This document shows, piece by piece, positions 39,313-48,065 of a DNA stretch of 64,000 nt. The notes under the pieces were generated by a model that was not told the DNA's origin, made no database searches, and worked only from the letters and a program-made list of their open reading frames with translations. Every line of letters starts with the position of its first letter. Position 1 is the first letter of the stretch. Location: assembly GCA_029240245.1 (NCBI GenBank), contig JARBTJ010000007.1, forward strand, positions 30,204-94,203. The letters are read 5' to 3'. The DNA is from Herbinix sp. (GTDB lineage Bacteria > Bacillota > Clostridia > Lachnospirales > Lachnospiraceae). The position numbers and the translations under genes were made by a program.

Positions 39313-39505
39313 TACAGTCACCCTTTGCTTTTGAATTTTAATAAATCAATATTAACATATGTCCTATCCAAATAAAAGAAATTTATCAAATTGTATATAA
39401 TCATTAAGCCAGCAAATATCGTATTTTATTGTTTCATAAGAATGGATCAAAAATATATATTGAAATGTGCATTTGATCTAAAATAAATAGGTAATACGAT
39501 ACGAA

Positions 39506-40024
39506 TTATTTCATTGCTTCATACTCGGGTAAGCTCTTGTAGATATCCTGAAAATCCTCGGGTAATATGGGCAGGTACAGAGTTTCGGCTAAGGAGCAGA
39601 ATTTATCAATGAGGCAGACCGCCAATGCTTCTCTGCTTTTCGGAATTTTCGTGAGCGTAAGTGGCCACATATGGCTTTCTATAATATTTAATTCTAACTT
39701 ATTTAGGTTAAAATATTGATTAGCATTTTTCGATGCGACCCCCGGATGAATAAAACCATGCAAACGATGGCTTTTATCAGGAATGTGCCAGTCATATAAA
39801 TAAAAATCATGTAATAGTGCACCACGGGCCACGCTTTTCGTATGAAAATGAAACGGTAAACGATGGGAAATCACATAGCTGTAATAGGCTACCAGAAGAC
39901 AATGATGAAAGGTAGTGGTATTACCGTGTTGAATATATTTTTTCATTTCATGGATTTCTTTTGACTGAAGCAGCTCCTGTATATAATTTATAAAATTTTC
40001 CCTTTCTTTATTGCTTAATTTCAT
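39506..40024 (-). CDS. HD-domain protein
   Basis: The 172-residue protein contains the HD phosphohydrolase pattern: H in 'TTFHHCLLVAYYSYVI', HD in 'GALLHDFYLYDW', a further His in 'GFIHPGVAS' and a distal 'IESHMWPL' His. These could bind a metal pair. Family members hydrolyse nucleotides or phosphate esters; this one resembles small stand-alone HD proteins in Clostridia with unknown substrate. ATG 40024 has GAAAGGT upstream. It is divergent from xylB, with a short-repeat array beginning 56 bp upstream. Confidence 0.75.
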   Translation of the reverse strand: MKLSNKERENFINYIQELLQSKEIHEMKKYIQHGNTTTFHHCLLVAYYSYVISHRLPFHFHTKSVARGALLHDFYLYDWHIPDKSHRLHGFIHPGVASKNANQYFNLNKLELNIIESHMWPLTLTKIPKSREALAVCLIDKFCSLAETLYLPILPEDFQDIYKSLPEYEAMK

Positions 40025-40079
40025 AGGAATACCTTTCTGCTGCTCAAATATGCTTTATATATCGTAGCAGATTTTATAA

Positions 40080-40209
40080 AAAATTACCATATAAAAATTA
40101 CCCTATAAAATTACCACATAAAATTACCACATAGAATTATCATATAAATTACCATATAAAATTACCACAAATAAATTACCACATAAAATTATCATATATA
40201 AATTACCAC
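40080..40209. repeat. AT-rich tandem array of ~13-bp units (AAAATTACCACAT)
   Basis: About ten imperfect units of (A)AAATTACCA(C/T)ATA run upstream of the HD gene and far upstream of xylB. The ACC trinucleotide is kept in nearly every unit while A-runs vary. No reading frame or hairpin is consistent along it. Confidence 0.85.
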
Positions 40210-40431
40210 CTAAATCTCTTCTTATACTACATTTCAGAAAAATCAGCGAGCAGAGACTATATTTATTTATTATAAAATATATAAACTAAAGATATAACTT
40301 TAAAGCATTTTTCAACGTAGCAGATGGCGACCATATTTTTTATGGGTGCGTGAATTGAAATATTCTCGCTGTCAAAGTAATGAAATCAATGGCTTATTCT
40401 GCTTTATAGGTGCGTTGCTTCGATAACAATC

Positions 40432-40460
40432 TTGACATACAGAAGTGGAACTGATATAGT
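40432..40460 (+). promoter_or_regulatory. xylB promoter
   Basis: TTGACA, a 17-bp spacer and TATAGT form a near-consensus promoter about 10 bp upstream of the palindromic operator. The region between the array and this promoter (40210-40431) shows nothing else I can identify. Confidence 0.8.
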
Positions 40461-40469
40461 TAAATCATA

Positions 40470-40488
40470 TAGTTTATTGAATAAATTA
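40470..40488. promoter_or_regulatory. Likely XylR/ROK operator upstream of xylB
   Basis: TAGTTTATT-G-AATAAATTA is a 9-1-9 palindrome with one mismatch, similar to known XylR sites (TAGTTTrTT..AAyAAACTA). It covers the expected transcription start of the xylB promoter, the right place for repression. Confidence 0.65.
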
Positions 40489-40582
40489 TTTGTAAAATAA
40501 GGAAATATATTGTGATAACAAGGTAATAAGTTTCAGTCAGATAGATCAATAAAATAAAGATATCGAAGAAAGGAGCACTAAA

Positions 40583-42052
40583 ATGTTATATGTTGGTGTA
40601 GATGTTGGGACCTCTTCCATTAAGCTTCTCCTAATGGATGAAGAAGGGGACATTAAAAGAATCGTTACGAGGGAGTATCCGTTATTTTTCCCTAAGCCGG
40701 GCTGGTCGGAACAAAATCCGGAGGACTGGTATACTGCTCTGGTTGATGGCGTGAAGGAATTGATTGAGGGTTTTGATAAGTCTGAGGTGGATGGTATCAG
40801 CTTTAGCGGCCAGATGCACGGTATGGTGATACTGGATGAACAGGATAATGTAATCCGTCCTGCGATTCTTTGGAATGATGGTCGTACCCAGGCAGAATGC
40901 GATTACTTAAATCATGAAATCGGCAGAGAAAAAATATCGGCTTATACTGCAAATATGGCTTTAACCGGATTTACAGCACCGAAACTGTTATGGGTTAAAA
41001 AGCATGAGCCTGAGAATTTTGCGAAGATTAAGAAAGTAATGCTTCCAAAGGATTATTTGGCATACAAGTTATCCGGAGTACATTGTACCGATGTATCCGA
41101 TGCCTCCGGTATGCTTTTACTGGATGTTAAGAATAAATGCTGGTCCAAGGAAATGCTTGATATCTGCGGATTAAAAGAAGAGCAGATGGCAAAGCTTCAT
41201 GAGTCTTACCAGGTGGTTGGCAATATGACGAAGGAAGCAGCACAGGCACTGGGATTAACGGAAAATGTTAAGGTTGTGGCAGGCGGCGGTGATCAGGCAG
41301 TTGCTTCTGTTGGTACCGGAACCGTAGGTCATGGGATGTGTAATGTTTCCCTTGGAACCTCAGGAGTTGTATTTATTGCAAGTAAGGAATTTGCGGTTGA
41401 TGAATGGAACGCCCTTCATTCCTTTGCACATGCGGATGGTAAATATCATTTGATGGGTGTAATGCTTTCCGCTGCCGCTTCGAATAAATGGTGGAATGAT
41501 GAAATTCTTCAGACCAAGGATTATGCAAAAGAACAGCAGGGTATTCAAAAACTGGGTGAAAATAAAGTATACTTCCTGCCATATCTGATGGGAGAGAGAA
41601 CACCACATAACAATCCGGATGCCAGAGGTACCTTTATCGGTATGACTATGGATACCACTCGTGCTGATATGACACAAGCAGTGTTAGAAGGTGTAGCCTT
41701 TGCGCTGCGTGATTCCTTTGAGATTACAAAAGCACTCGGCGTTGATATCAGCAGAATCCGCATTAACGGCGGTGGTGCAAAGAGTCCTCTCTGGTGTAAA
41801 ATCATTGCCAATGTATTAAATGTTAAGGTGGATAAGATTAATTCTGCAGAAGGACCTGCCTTCGGCGCAGCAATCCTTGCAGCCGTTGGTTGTGGCAAAT
41901 ATGCTACGGTGGAAGAGGCTACCGGCAAGCTGATCAAAGTAATCGAAACCACAGATCAGGACCCGGAAATTGTGGAGTTATATAACCAGAAATATAAAGT
42001 GTTCAAGGATCTTTACCCGACCTTGAAGGAAATGTTTACAAAAATGGTATAA
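40583..42052 (+). CDS. xylB: Xylulokinase
   Basis: This 489-residue FGGY kinase phosphorylates D-xylulose to xylulose 5-phosphate, entering the pentose phosphate pathway. 'YVGVDVGTSSIKLLLMD' is the N-terminal ATPase-fold signature, 'GISFSGQMHGMVILD' the substrate-site motif, and 'MGERTPHNNPDARGTFIG' plus 'INGGGAKSPLWCKIIAN' are typical of XylB. ATG 40583 has AAAGGAG upstream. No xylA or xylose transporter is adjacent, so the pathway must be completed elsewhere. Promoter, operator and terminator around it indicate a single-gene unit. Confidence 0.95.
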   Translation: MLYVGVDVGTSSIKLLLMDEEGDIKRIVTREYPLFFPKPGWSEQNPEDWYTALVDGVKELIEGFDKSEVDGISFSGQMHGMVILDEQDNVIRPAILWNDGRTQAECDYLNHEIGREKISAYTANMALTGFTAPKLLWVKKHEPENFAKIKKVMLPKDYLAYKLSGVHCTDVSDASGMLLLDVKNKCWSKEMLDICGLKEEQMAKLHESYQVVGNMTKEAAQALGLTENVKVVAGGGDQAVASVGTGTVGHGMCNVSLGTSGVVFIASKEFAVDEWNALHSFAHADGKYHLMGVMLSAAASNKWWNDEILQTKDYAKEQQGIQKLGENKVYFLPYLMGERTPHNNPDARGTFIGMTMDTTRADMTQAVLEGVAFALRDSFEITKALGVDISRIRINGGGAKSPLWCKIIANVLNVKVDKINSAEGPAFGAAILAAVGCGKYATVEEATGKLIKVIETTDQDPEIVELYNQKYKVFKDLYPTLKEMFTKMV

Positions 42053-42111
42053 AAGGGAAGTATTTCCTGTGTCGAATTTTGACTGTTATATGCATTGAGA
42101 AATAAAAATAA

Positions 42112-42183
42112 AAAGAGGATGGATGGAATGACTCCTAAGGTTAGGTGACTAACACTGGGCATACCATCGGTCCTCTTTTCTTT
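42112..42183 (+). terminator. Terminator after xylB
   Basis: AAAGAGGA and TCCTCTTT close a ~70-nt structure with an inner TGGATGG/CCATC pairing, followed by CTTT. The long loop is unusual, and it may include a second hairpin. Confidence 0.6.
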
Positions 42184-42313
42184 ATGGATGTGGTAAATTT
42201 GATTTCAAAAACTGGGTTTGCAAATAAGTAGCAACAGGAATATAATGGAATTATTGGTAATTGATAACTCAACACTAATCAAATGCAGAGATAATATTTC
42301 GGAGGGAATAAAA

Positions 42314-43522
42314 ATGTTAATAAGAAGAGGGATATTACTTACATTAATGATTGTATTTCTTTTCAGTTATAGTGGCTGTGCTATTGTTAGTAAGATTAAC
42401 CCGGAAAATATAAGTATAGATAATGTTATCACCGAAGTTTCACTCGAAGCTAATATAGAGGAGGTGGAATATCTTAATGAGTCGAAAGATGGTACAGGAG
42501 AAGATAATTTAAATGAAGAGGAAAAAGTATATATAAAGAATGAAATAAAATATAAAAAGGATTGGGAAACTGAAGATATTAGTGCAGATTCTTTATTTGT
42601 AAATACGGATGGAATTATTGTCAAAACAAATGGTATTAACTATGTTGATAATACAGGTAAAGTGAAATGGAAGACATTGGTCTCAGGCCCGAAAGACTCC
42701 CGATATTATGTTGATGAAAAGGTGGTAGCCTTAACCAATGGAAGTTATGTTGTGGTAATGGATAAAGATTCTGGTAAAGTTATCTGGGAATTTGAAATGA
42801 GTGAAGAAACATTCACCACACCTGTTGCTTATGATGGGATACTGTTAGTAACATCCATGAATGGTTTGCTCTATGCATTTGATATGTTAACAGGAGCTTT
42901 ACTTTGGGATTATGTGCCGGAGGATGGTATGCTTCCTTTTTCAGCTTTAAGTGATCCTGTTATTTATAATGGTAGAGTAATATACACTGGATATAATAAA
43001 ATTTATGCAGTTAACATTGCTACGCAGAAAGAATGCTGGAGAAACGAAGATATAATAGCAGATGGTCCTCAAATATATATGATTGACGATAACGTACTTG
43101 TAATTAATTATGATGGTAATATCTATTCCTTAGATGCCGAAACCGGTGATATCATATGGAAAATACTTGTAGAGAATAAAGATTATGCAGATATTAATTC
43201 GGTTGTTAAAGAGAATACAATGTACATCAGTATTAACAGTGATCATTTCTACGGAATTAACCTTAATGAAGGAACCATAGATTTTGACTTGGTATTAACA
43301 AAAACGGAAGATTCATTTCATGAATTAAATGATTTATGTGTAGGTAGCAATGAAATGATTCTACCTGATAAAAACGGTATTGTATTAATTGATGTTAACG
43401 AAAAAAAGGTGAAAAAACTAGGTGTTAATGAATTTAGCGAGAGTAAGATAACTACCATAGGTGATTCATTATATTTTATTGTGGATGGTAAGGTCGTAAA
43501 ATATAAGACCATAAAAGAATAA
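42314..43522 (+). CDS. Lipoprotein with PQQ-like beta-propeller repeats
   Basis: The start is ATG 42314, preceded by GGAGGG; earlier in-frame codons lack a ribosome site. The N-terminus is a lipoprotein signal with the lipid-modified Cys at residue 22 ('LFSYSGCA'). After an acidic linker, at least five PQQ-type propeller blades end in Trp: 'GKVKWKTLV', 'SGKVIWEFEM', 'TGALLWDYV', 'TQKECWRNE' and 'TGDIIWKILV'. Such propellers serve in ligand binding or as structural scaffolds rather than always binding PQQ. Codon use is AT-rich compared with neighbours. A degraded copy of its C-terminal ~95 residues follows directly. Confidence 0.8.
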   Translation: MLIRRGILLTLMIVFLFSYSGCAIVSKINPENISIDNVITEVSLEANIEEVEYLNESKDGTGEDNLNEEEKVYIKNEIKYKKDWETEDISADSLFVNTDGIIVKTNGINYVDNTGKVKWKTLVSGPKDSRYYVDEKVVALTNGSYVVVMDKDSGKVIWEFEMSEETFTTPVAYDGILLVTSMNGLLYAFDMLTGALLWDYVPEDGMLPFSALSDPVIYNGRVIYTGYNKIYAVNIATQKECWRNEDIIADGPQIYMIDDNVLVINYDGNIYSLDAETGDIIWKILVENKDYADINSVVKENTMYISINSDHFYGINLNEGTIDFDLVLTKTEDSFHELNDLCVGSNEMILPDKNGIVLIDVNEKKVKKLGVNEFSESKITTIGDSLYFIVDGKVVKYKTIKE

Positions 43523-43547
43523 TGATTATTTTGCATTTCATTGATGA

Positions 43548-43838
43548 TATGTAGAAATAGTTATTGACGGTCATATTAATCTTGAGGATGGAACTGCAAT
43601 TTTAGATCTGGAATTATCAAAATCAAAATATGATTTTCAGGTAAATTTTAGTTTGAATATTACGAGTGACGGTTTAATCGTATCAGACAAAGATGATATC
43701 GTGTTCATTGATACTAAGGAGAAGAAGGCAAAAAAACTTGGCATGAAAGATGATAAGGATAGTTATATTACTACTAACGGAGACAGGATGTATTATGTTG
43801 AAGATGGTAAAATCGTAAAATATAATTTACAAGAATAA
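43548..43838 (+). pseudogene. Duplicated C-terminal fragment of the PQQ-propeller lipoprotein
   Basis: The frame opens after a TGA at 43545 and has no start with a ribosome site. Its translation parallels the C-terminus of the upstream gene: 'INLEDGTAILDLELSKS' against 'INLNEGTIDFDLVLTKT', 'IVFIDTKEKKAKKLG' against 'IVLIDVNEKKVKKLG', and 'MYYVEDGKIVKYNLQE' against 'LYFIVDGKVVKYKTIKE'. It looks like the remnant of a tandem duplication or of a second, truncated paralog. A 61-codon frame from TTG 43653 could still be translated but would be a partial blade. Confidence 0.8.
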
Positions 43839-43917
43839 GTTTTACGATTGGATGCAGTATCCTCTGAGTGATGAATTACCAACTTAATTTAGTACAAAAA
43901 TGAATCGAGATAAATTA

Positions 43918-43944
43918 GGAGCTGTCACGTAGGTGTACAGCTCC
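43918..43944. other. Short hairpin in the convergent gap
   Basis: GGAGCTGT pairs with ACAGCTCC around an 11-nt loop. It lies between the propeller pseudogene and the convergent serine-hydrolase gene, with no T-run. Confidence 0.4.
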
Positions 43945-44017
43945 AGACCCATAATATGGAAAACCAATAATCTTGAAAACTAATAGTATAAAAGACCATA
44001 ATGCCCGTTAAAAGCAG

Positions 44018-44947
44018 TTAATTACTAATAATTCTAAGAATCTCCCCAAACACATCTCCATAGCTTTTCGAGGATGCCGTTGCAGTAGCTTGAATTACAT
44101 AAACTAATCTTTGCTTCGGTATTACGGTAATTTCCTGCCCCCCATAACCGCGGCAGCCGTACCAGTCATCCCCGACCCACCACAAAAGCCCATAACCGGC
44201 GTTTTGTTCGGAGGGTGTGATGGCCTGAGTTACATATTTCGCGGATAGGATCTGTCTTCCTTCATACTTACCGCCGTTAAGAAATAAAAATCCGAGTTTT
44301 GCTAAGTCCCTGGCTGATAAATCCGATTTTGCCTGTGCTGCTTCACTATCTGCTATATTATAGGTAACACCGCTGGCGGAAGTCCACCATGGATCGCTGA
44401 CAATTTCAAGCGGCTTATATAAGTATTGATCGCAAAAGTCATAAGTATTCCTGCCGGTGGCTTTGCTAATCAGTGCGGACAGCAGGATGACATCCCATTC
44501 TTTATAAACATACTTCGCTCCGGGGACCTCCGACATCTGGATGTCAACCAGATGGGATAGCCAATCTCTGGAGCGCATCAGCTGCGACATCATAGGGCAG
44601 TGATAATGAACTCCACCATTCCAGTAAATTCCCGAGGTCATAGTAAGTAAATGATGGATGGTAATGTATTTGTGATAGGGATGGTTATTTGCTCCAAACA
44701 TCGGCAAATAGGTGCTAATCGGTTCATCAAGGCTCTTGATATGCCCCAGATCCAAACAGATGCCGACACAAATGGAAAGAATACTTTTCCAGATAGATTT
44801 GATGTTGTTTCTGCTATTTTCATCATATTTATTGTAATATCGTTCTGTTATGAGCTCCTTATCCTTGTACAATACTATGCTGTTAATCAAACGATAACCT
44901 TTATTCTTAACGTATTCATCAATTTCTCTTGCAAGCTTATAATTCAT
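44018..44947 (-). CDS. Serine hydrolase of the beta-lactamase/PBP4* family (class C-related)
   Basis: The 309-residue protein has the SxxK catalytic motif 'SIWK' (Ser51-Lys54) and the family hallmark 'HHLLTMTSGIYW', with 'YGLLWWVGDDWYGCRGYGGQE' near the C-terminus in the place of the KTG/HxG region. There is no signal peptide, so it is probably cytosolic, which speaks against antibiotic resistance and for an esterase or peptidase role. It begins 4 nt inside the end of the split UvrA-like gene (overlap of 44944-44947), so it is probably translated from the same transcript. Confidence 0.82.
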   Translation of the reverse strand: MNYKLAREIDEYVKNKGYRLINSIVLYKDKELITERYYNKYDENSRNNIKSIWKSILSICVGICLDLGHIKSLDEPISTYLPMFGANNHPYHKYITIHHLLTMTSGIYWNGGVHYHCPMMSQLMRSRDWLSHLVDIQMSEVPGAKYVYKEWDVILLSALISKATGRNTYDFCDQYLYKPLEIVSDPWWTSASGVTYNIADSEAAQAKSDLSARDLAKLGFLFLNGGKYEGRQILSAKYVTQAITPSEQNAGYGLLWWVGDDWYGCRGYGGQEITVIPKQRLVYVIQATATASSKSYGDVFGEILRIISN

Positions 44948-45324
44948 TTTAGATACCGCCCTATGATGGAATTTGGATTGTTTGCCAGTTCCTTTGGTGT
45001 ACCTGTTGCAATGACATTACCACCGTCACTGCCACCACCGACTCCCATTTCTATCAGGTAATCACAATTGGATAATACGTAAGGGTCATGTTCGGTAACG
45101 ATTACCGTATTTCCCATATCGACCAGTGATTGCATAAGGTCCATCAGTTTTTCACTATCATAAAAGGATAGACCGGTAGTCGGTTCATCCAAAATATATA
45201 CCGAATCTTTTGCATGCTGTCCCTTGGATAATTCCTTAGCAAGTTTGATTCTCTGACTTTCACCACCGGAAATGGTCGGTGTTTTTTGACCGAGCTTAAT
45301 ATAGCCCATACCCACTTTTTTCAA
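44944..45324 (-). CDS. C-terminal part of UvrA-like ABC protein (separate frame)
   Basis: This 126-codon frame continues the UvrA-like protein encoded just upstream but in a different reading frame. It contains the second ABC signature 'TISGGESQRIKLAKEL', Walker B 'YILDEPTTGLSFYD' and the switch 'VIVTEHDPYVLSNCDYLIEMG'. It begins with TTG 45324, whose last bases form the TGA stop of the upstream frame (TTGA). Upstream in its own frame the translation 'ASDLKKVGMGYIKLGQ' still matches UvrA, so a one-base loss is likely. Alternatively the two pieces are made by termination-reinitiation and assemble. Confidence 0.8.
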   Translation of the reverse strand: MKKVGMGYIKLGQKTPTISGGESQRIKLAKELSKGQHAKDSVYILDEPTTGLSFYDSEKLMDLMQSLVDMGNTVIVTEHDPYVLSNCDYLIEMGVGGGSDGGNVIATGTPKELANNPNSIIGRYLK

Positions 45325-47306
45325 GTCAGAAGCATATTAGTGATGGCTTTCTCCTTGTCCTGAAAGAATTCGAAGGCTTCCTCCACAGACATATTAAGAA
45401 TATCTCGGATATTCTTACCATCAAGCTCTATCTCCATAGCCTCCGGAATATAACCGGTGCCTCCGCAAGCCTCACATTCAATGTCAATAAAATTGCCGAA
45501 ACCGACATGATAATGTACCTCACCATCTCCCTTACAAACCTTGCAGCCACCCTCGGAATTTACCGAGAACAGACCTGCGGAAAGCTTAGTCTCTTTTGCA
45601 AACAAAGCACGGATACGATCAAAGATACCGGTATAAGTGGCAGGGCATGAGGTGCGGCTTCTACCGATCGGCTTTTGATCTATAATAAAACATTTTTTGA
45701 TATATTCGGTACCAATGATGTCTGCCGTAAGGTTTTCCGCATTATAGTCTTCGTCATCCTCTTCTGTCGCACATTTTGATTGCAGTAAATCCTTTAGCTT
45801 TGGTACCAGAGTATCGGAAATAAGGCTTGATTTGCCGCTTCCGGAAACGCCTGCAACTCCTACGAGTAGACCGAGTGGAAGCTCAACCGATACATTTTGA
45901 AGATTGTGGAGCGTGGCGTTCTGTATAATAAGAAGATGATCTTTGTCCATCGTTCGATAGGACTGCTTCACTATTTGCCCCTTTTTACCGGACAGATAAG
46001 GAGCGGTTTTCGAGTCCCTGCAGGAAAGAAATTCGGAAAAACCGCCTTCATATATTTTTATACCGCCGTAGCTGCCCGCATCCGGACCAAGATCGATGAT
46101 ATAATCAGCGTTTTTCATAAAGTTTTCATCATGTTCAACAGCGATTACGGTATTACCTCGGATGACGAGATTTTTTATAATGGAAATAAGCTTAGACTTT
46201 TCTACTTCATGTAGTCCGATCGTCGGTTCATCAAAGATGAAGATAATGGAATCCATTTCAGCTATGATATAGGATGCGAGAAATAGTCTTTGTATCTCTC
46301 CGCCGGATAACGTTGGAACAGGACGGGATAGTGATAAGTGGTGCAGTCCAACATCGACCATACAGGACAATTTTGCAAGGATCTCTTTGCTGAGCGGATT
46401 GGTCCTCTCGGTATAGAGGTCAGAAAGAAATTCATATAGATCCTTGATGTACATAGTTTCAAGCTCTGTAATGGTCCTACCGCCAATGGAGGTATGAGAG
46501 GCTTGTTCACCCAGTCCAGAGCCCTGACATTTAGGACAGGTATCTTTATAAGCATAGATTTTATTATAAGTAAAAAGTTTTTGGCGATAGGATGGGTTAC
46601 TGATGCCATTACAGGTTTGTTCCAGGGTTGGAACATAAAAATTCACTCCCTGGAAGCTTGTTTTAGAAGAGCCATATTGAAAGGCAAGTAATTGGTCGGT
46701 CGTAAGTGAGGAGAGCGGTTGATCGGGTTTTAAACGATAATCCTTACAGAAAGTGTCAAATCTTCTGCGCCAGGTAGGAATGAGTTTAAATTTACCCTCC
46801 AGAACTTCATTTAAGGCGATTGACAGATCTCCATAGATCGCCTTCTCATCGATGTGTTTTATAATTCCGGCTCCTAGACATTTTACGCACATGCCTTTTG
46901 GGGAATTACGCTGGAACATTTCCATCGATAGTGGAAGACCGTCATCGTATTCAGGGTCACGTTCTCCGTAGGTAGCAAAAAGGGCCCCCAGCATACTGCC
47001 GATTTTCGTTCTCGTACCAACCGTGCTTCGGGGATTTGACTGACGGATGATGCGCTGTTCCACTGCGACGGTCGGTGAAAGCCCCTGTATGCTGTCAAAG
47101 GTAGGAACACTATCCACCATAAATTGTGTACCTGAAAACATCAGGTACCTACGTTTGCCTTCTTCATACAGTGTGTCAAAGGCAAGGCTTGATTTTCCGC
47201 TTCCTGATACGCCTGTGATCACCGTAAGCTTATTCCGGGGGATTCGTACATCGACCCCCTTAAGATTGTGAATCCTTGCATTTTTAATTTCGATATAATC
47301 CTTCAT
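45321..47306 (-). CDS. UvrA-like ABC protein, main part (frame broken before the second signature)
   Basis: This 661-residue product resembles UvrA but is shorter, like the UvrA2/drug-resistance-associated paralogs. Walker A sites are 'GVSGSGKSSLAFDTL' near the N-terminus and 'GVSGSGKSSLISDTL' in the second half. The first signature is 'TLSGGEIQRLFLASY', with Walker B 'FIFDEPTIGLHE'. Zinc-binding Cys pairs appear as 'CVKCLGAG', 'CPKCQGSG', 'CKVCKGDG' and 'CEACGGTG'. It stops at a TGA just before 'KKVGMGYIKLGQ'; the remaining 126 residues are in the next frame. Adding them gives 787 residues, the expected total. Role in DNA repair is unproven. Confidence 0.85.
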   Translation of the reverse strand: MKDYIEIKNARIHNLKGVDVRIPRNKLTVITGVSGSGKSSLAFDTLYEEGKRRYLMFSGTQFMVDSVPTFDSIQGLSPTVAVEQRIIRQSNPRSTVGTRTKIGSMLGALFATYGERDPEYDDGLPLSMEMFQRNSPKGMCVKCLGAGIIKHIDEKAIYGDLSIALNEVLEGKFKLIPTWRRRFDTFCKDYRLKPDQPLSSLTTDQLLAFQYGSSKTSFQGVNFYVPTLEQTCNGISNPSYRQKLFTYNKIYAYKDTCPKCQGSGLGEQASHTSIGGRTITELETMYIKDLYEFLSDLYTERTNPLSKEILAKLSCMVDVGLHHLSLSRPVPTLSGGEIQRLFLASYIIAEMDSIIFIFDEPTIGLHEVEKSKLISIIKNLVIRGNTVIAVEHDENFMKNADYIIDLGPDAGSYGGIKIYEGGFSEFLSCRDSKTAPYLSGKKGQIVKQSYRTMDKDHLLIIQNATLHNLQNVSVELPLGLLVGVAGVSGSGKSSLISDTLVPKLKDLLQSKCATEEDDEDYNAENLTADIIGTEYIKKCFIIDQKPIGRSRTSCPATYTGIFDRIRALFAKETKLSAGLFSVNSEGGCKVCKGDGEVHYHVGFGNFIDIECEACGGTGYIPEAMEIELDGKNIRDILNMSVEEAFEFFQDKEKAITNMLLT

Positions 47307-47755
47307 TTGTAAACCACCTGTTTTTCGAATTTTGGAAAGGCTAATTCATAATCAAATTAAATACTAATTGTTTTCCTTGCTTATTTACATGATATGGTTT
47401 GTGTTTTTTATTACATGGTTTTGACATAAATTCTTCTAAGTTGTTATGAAATTCCTGATTTTATCGGTGACTCATTAGCATTTTAATATATAAATGTTAA
47501 TGTATAGCGTATTGATACAGACCTTAACTCAGACCTTTTACAGGTTTTATATACAGGTTTATATACAATTATTATACAGTACATATGTTTTGTTTTCTAC
47601 CAAAATTTTCTTTCTTTTTAATATGTTTTCTTTATCTTCCTTGATTTCTTTACTATTTTCTTTTTTTATTTATCTTCTTTTATTTTCACTCGTTTTTTGA
47701 TTTCATATAAACTAGATTGAACGGAAGTAAGCGTTCTTTCAATCTGTTTAAAAAC
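47307..47755. other. AT-rich intergenic region without recognisable gene
   Basis: This stretch separates the UvrA-like gene (minus) from the MITE copy and methyltransferase (plus). From about 47560 to 47700 the plus strand is T- and C-rich (TTTCTTT-like). A 68-codon open frame there is only low-complexity Phe/Leu/Ser. Promoters for both neighbours must lie in this region, but I cannot choose among the many AT-rich candidates. Confidence 0.6.
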
Positions 47756-47903
47756 AGGCAATTGCGAAACTCAAAATCTGTATTAATTGCGCACAACATA
47801 TACTACTCCGGAGCGGAAGTTAAGCCCGTAGGAAGCGCTTAAGCGGAGGAATAGTATGTGTTGTGTGTGCAATAGCAAAAACTATATTGTTTCGCAAACG
47901 CCT
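47756..47903. mobile_element. MITE-like hairpin element, copy 2 (148 bp)
   Basis: The left end is AGGCAATTGCGAAACTC and the right end GTTTCGCAAACGCCT; the body is almost identical to copy 1 in the same orientation, including CGGAAGTTAAGCCCGTAGG. Flanking sequences TGTTTAAAAAC and TGTTTATACAA match at 8 of 11 positions and could be a decayed target-site duplication. It lies about 160 bp upstream of a methyltransferase gene. Confidence 0.82.
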
Positions 47904-48065
47904 ATGTTTATACAATCATTTCGTGTTTTTCGAATTGCGAACAAAAATTAAGTATGATAGAATAGTCTGACGGTAAATAATAACATTGGAATGTGTTAAG
48001 AAGATGAAATACGTTAAGTGAAATTGGAAGAATAGATCATTCAATAAGAAAGGAACTGCAAAATT

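Noticed and set aside
45310..45330. Programmed -1 frameshift in the UvrA-like gene at the AAAAAAG run
   Set aside because: The TGA stop of the first frame comes before the A-run, so a ribosome would terminate before reaching it; a deletion or reinitiation fits better.
47494..47700. Small Phe/Leu/Ser-rich open frame upstream of MITE copy 2
   Set aside because: T-rich low-complexity DNA, no ribosome-binding site, no recognisable protein.
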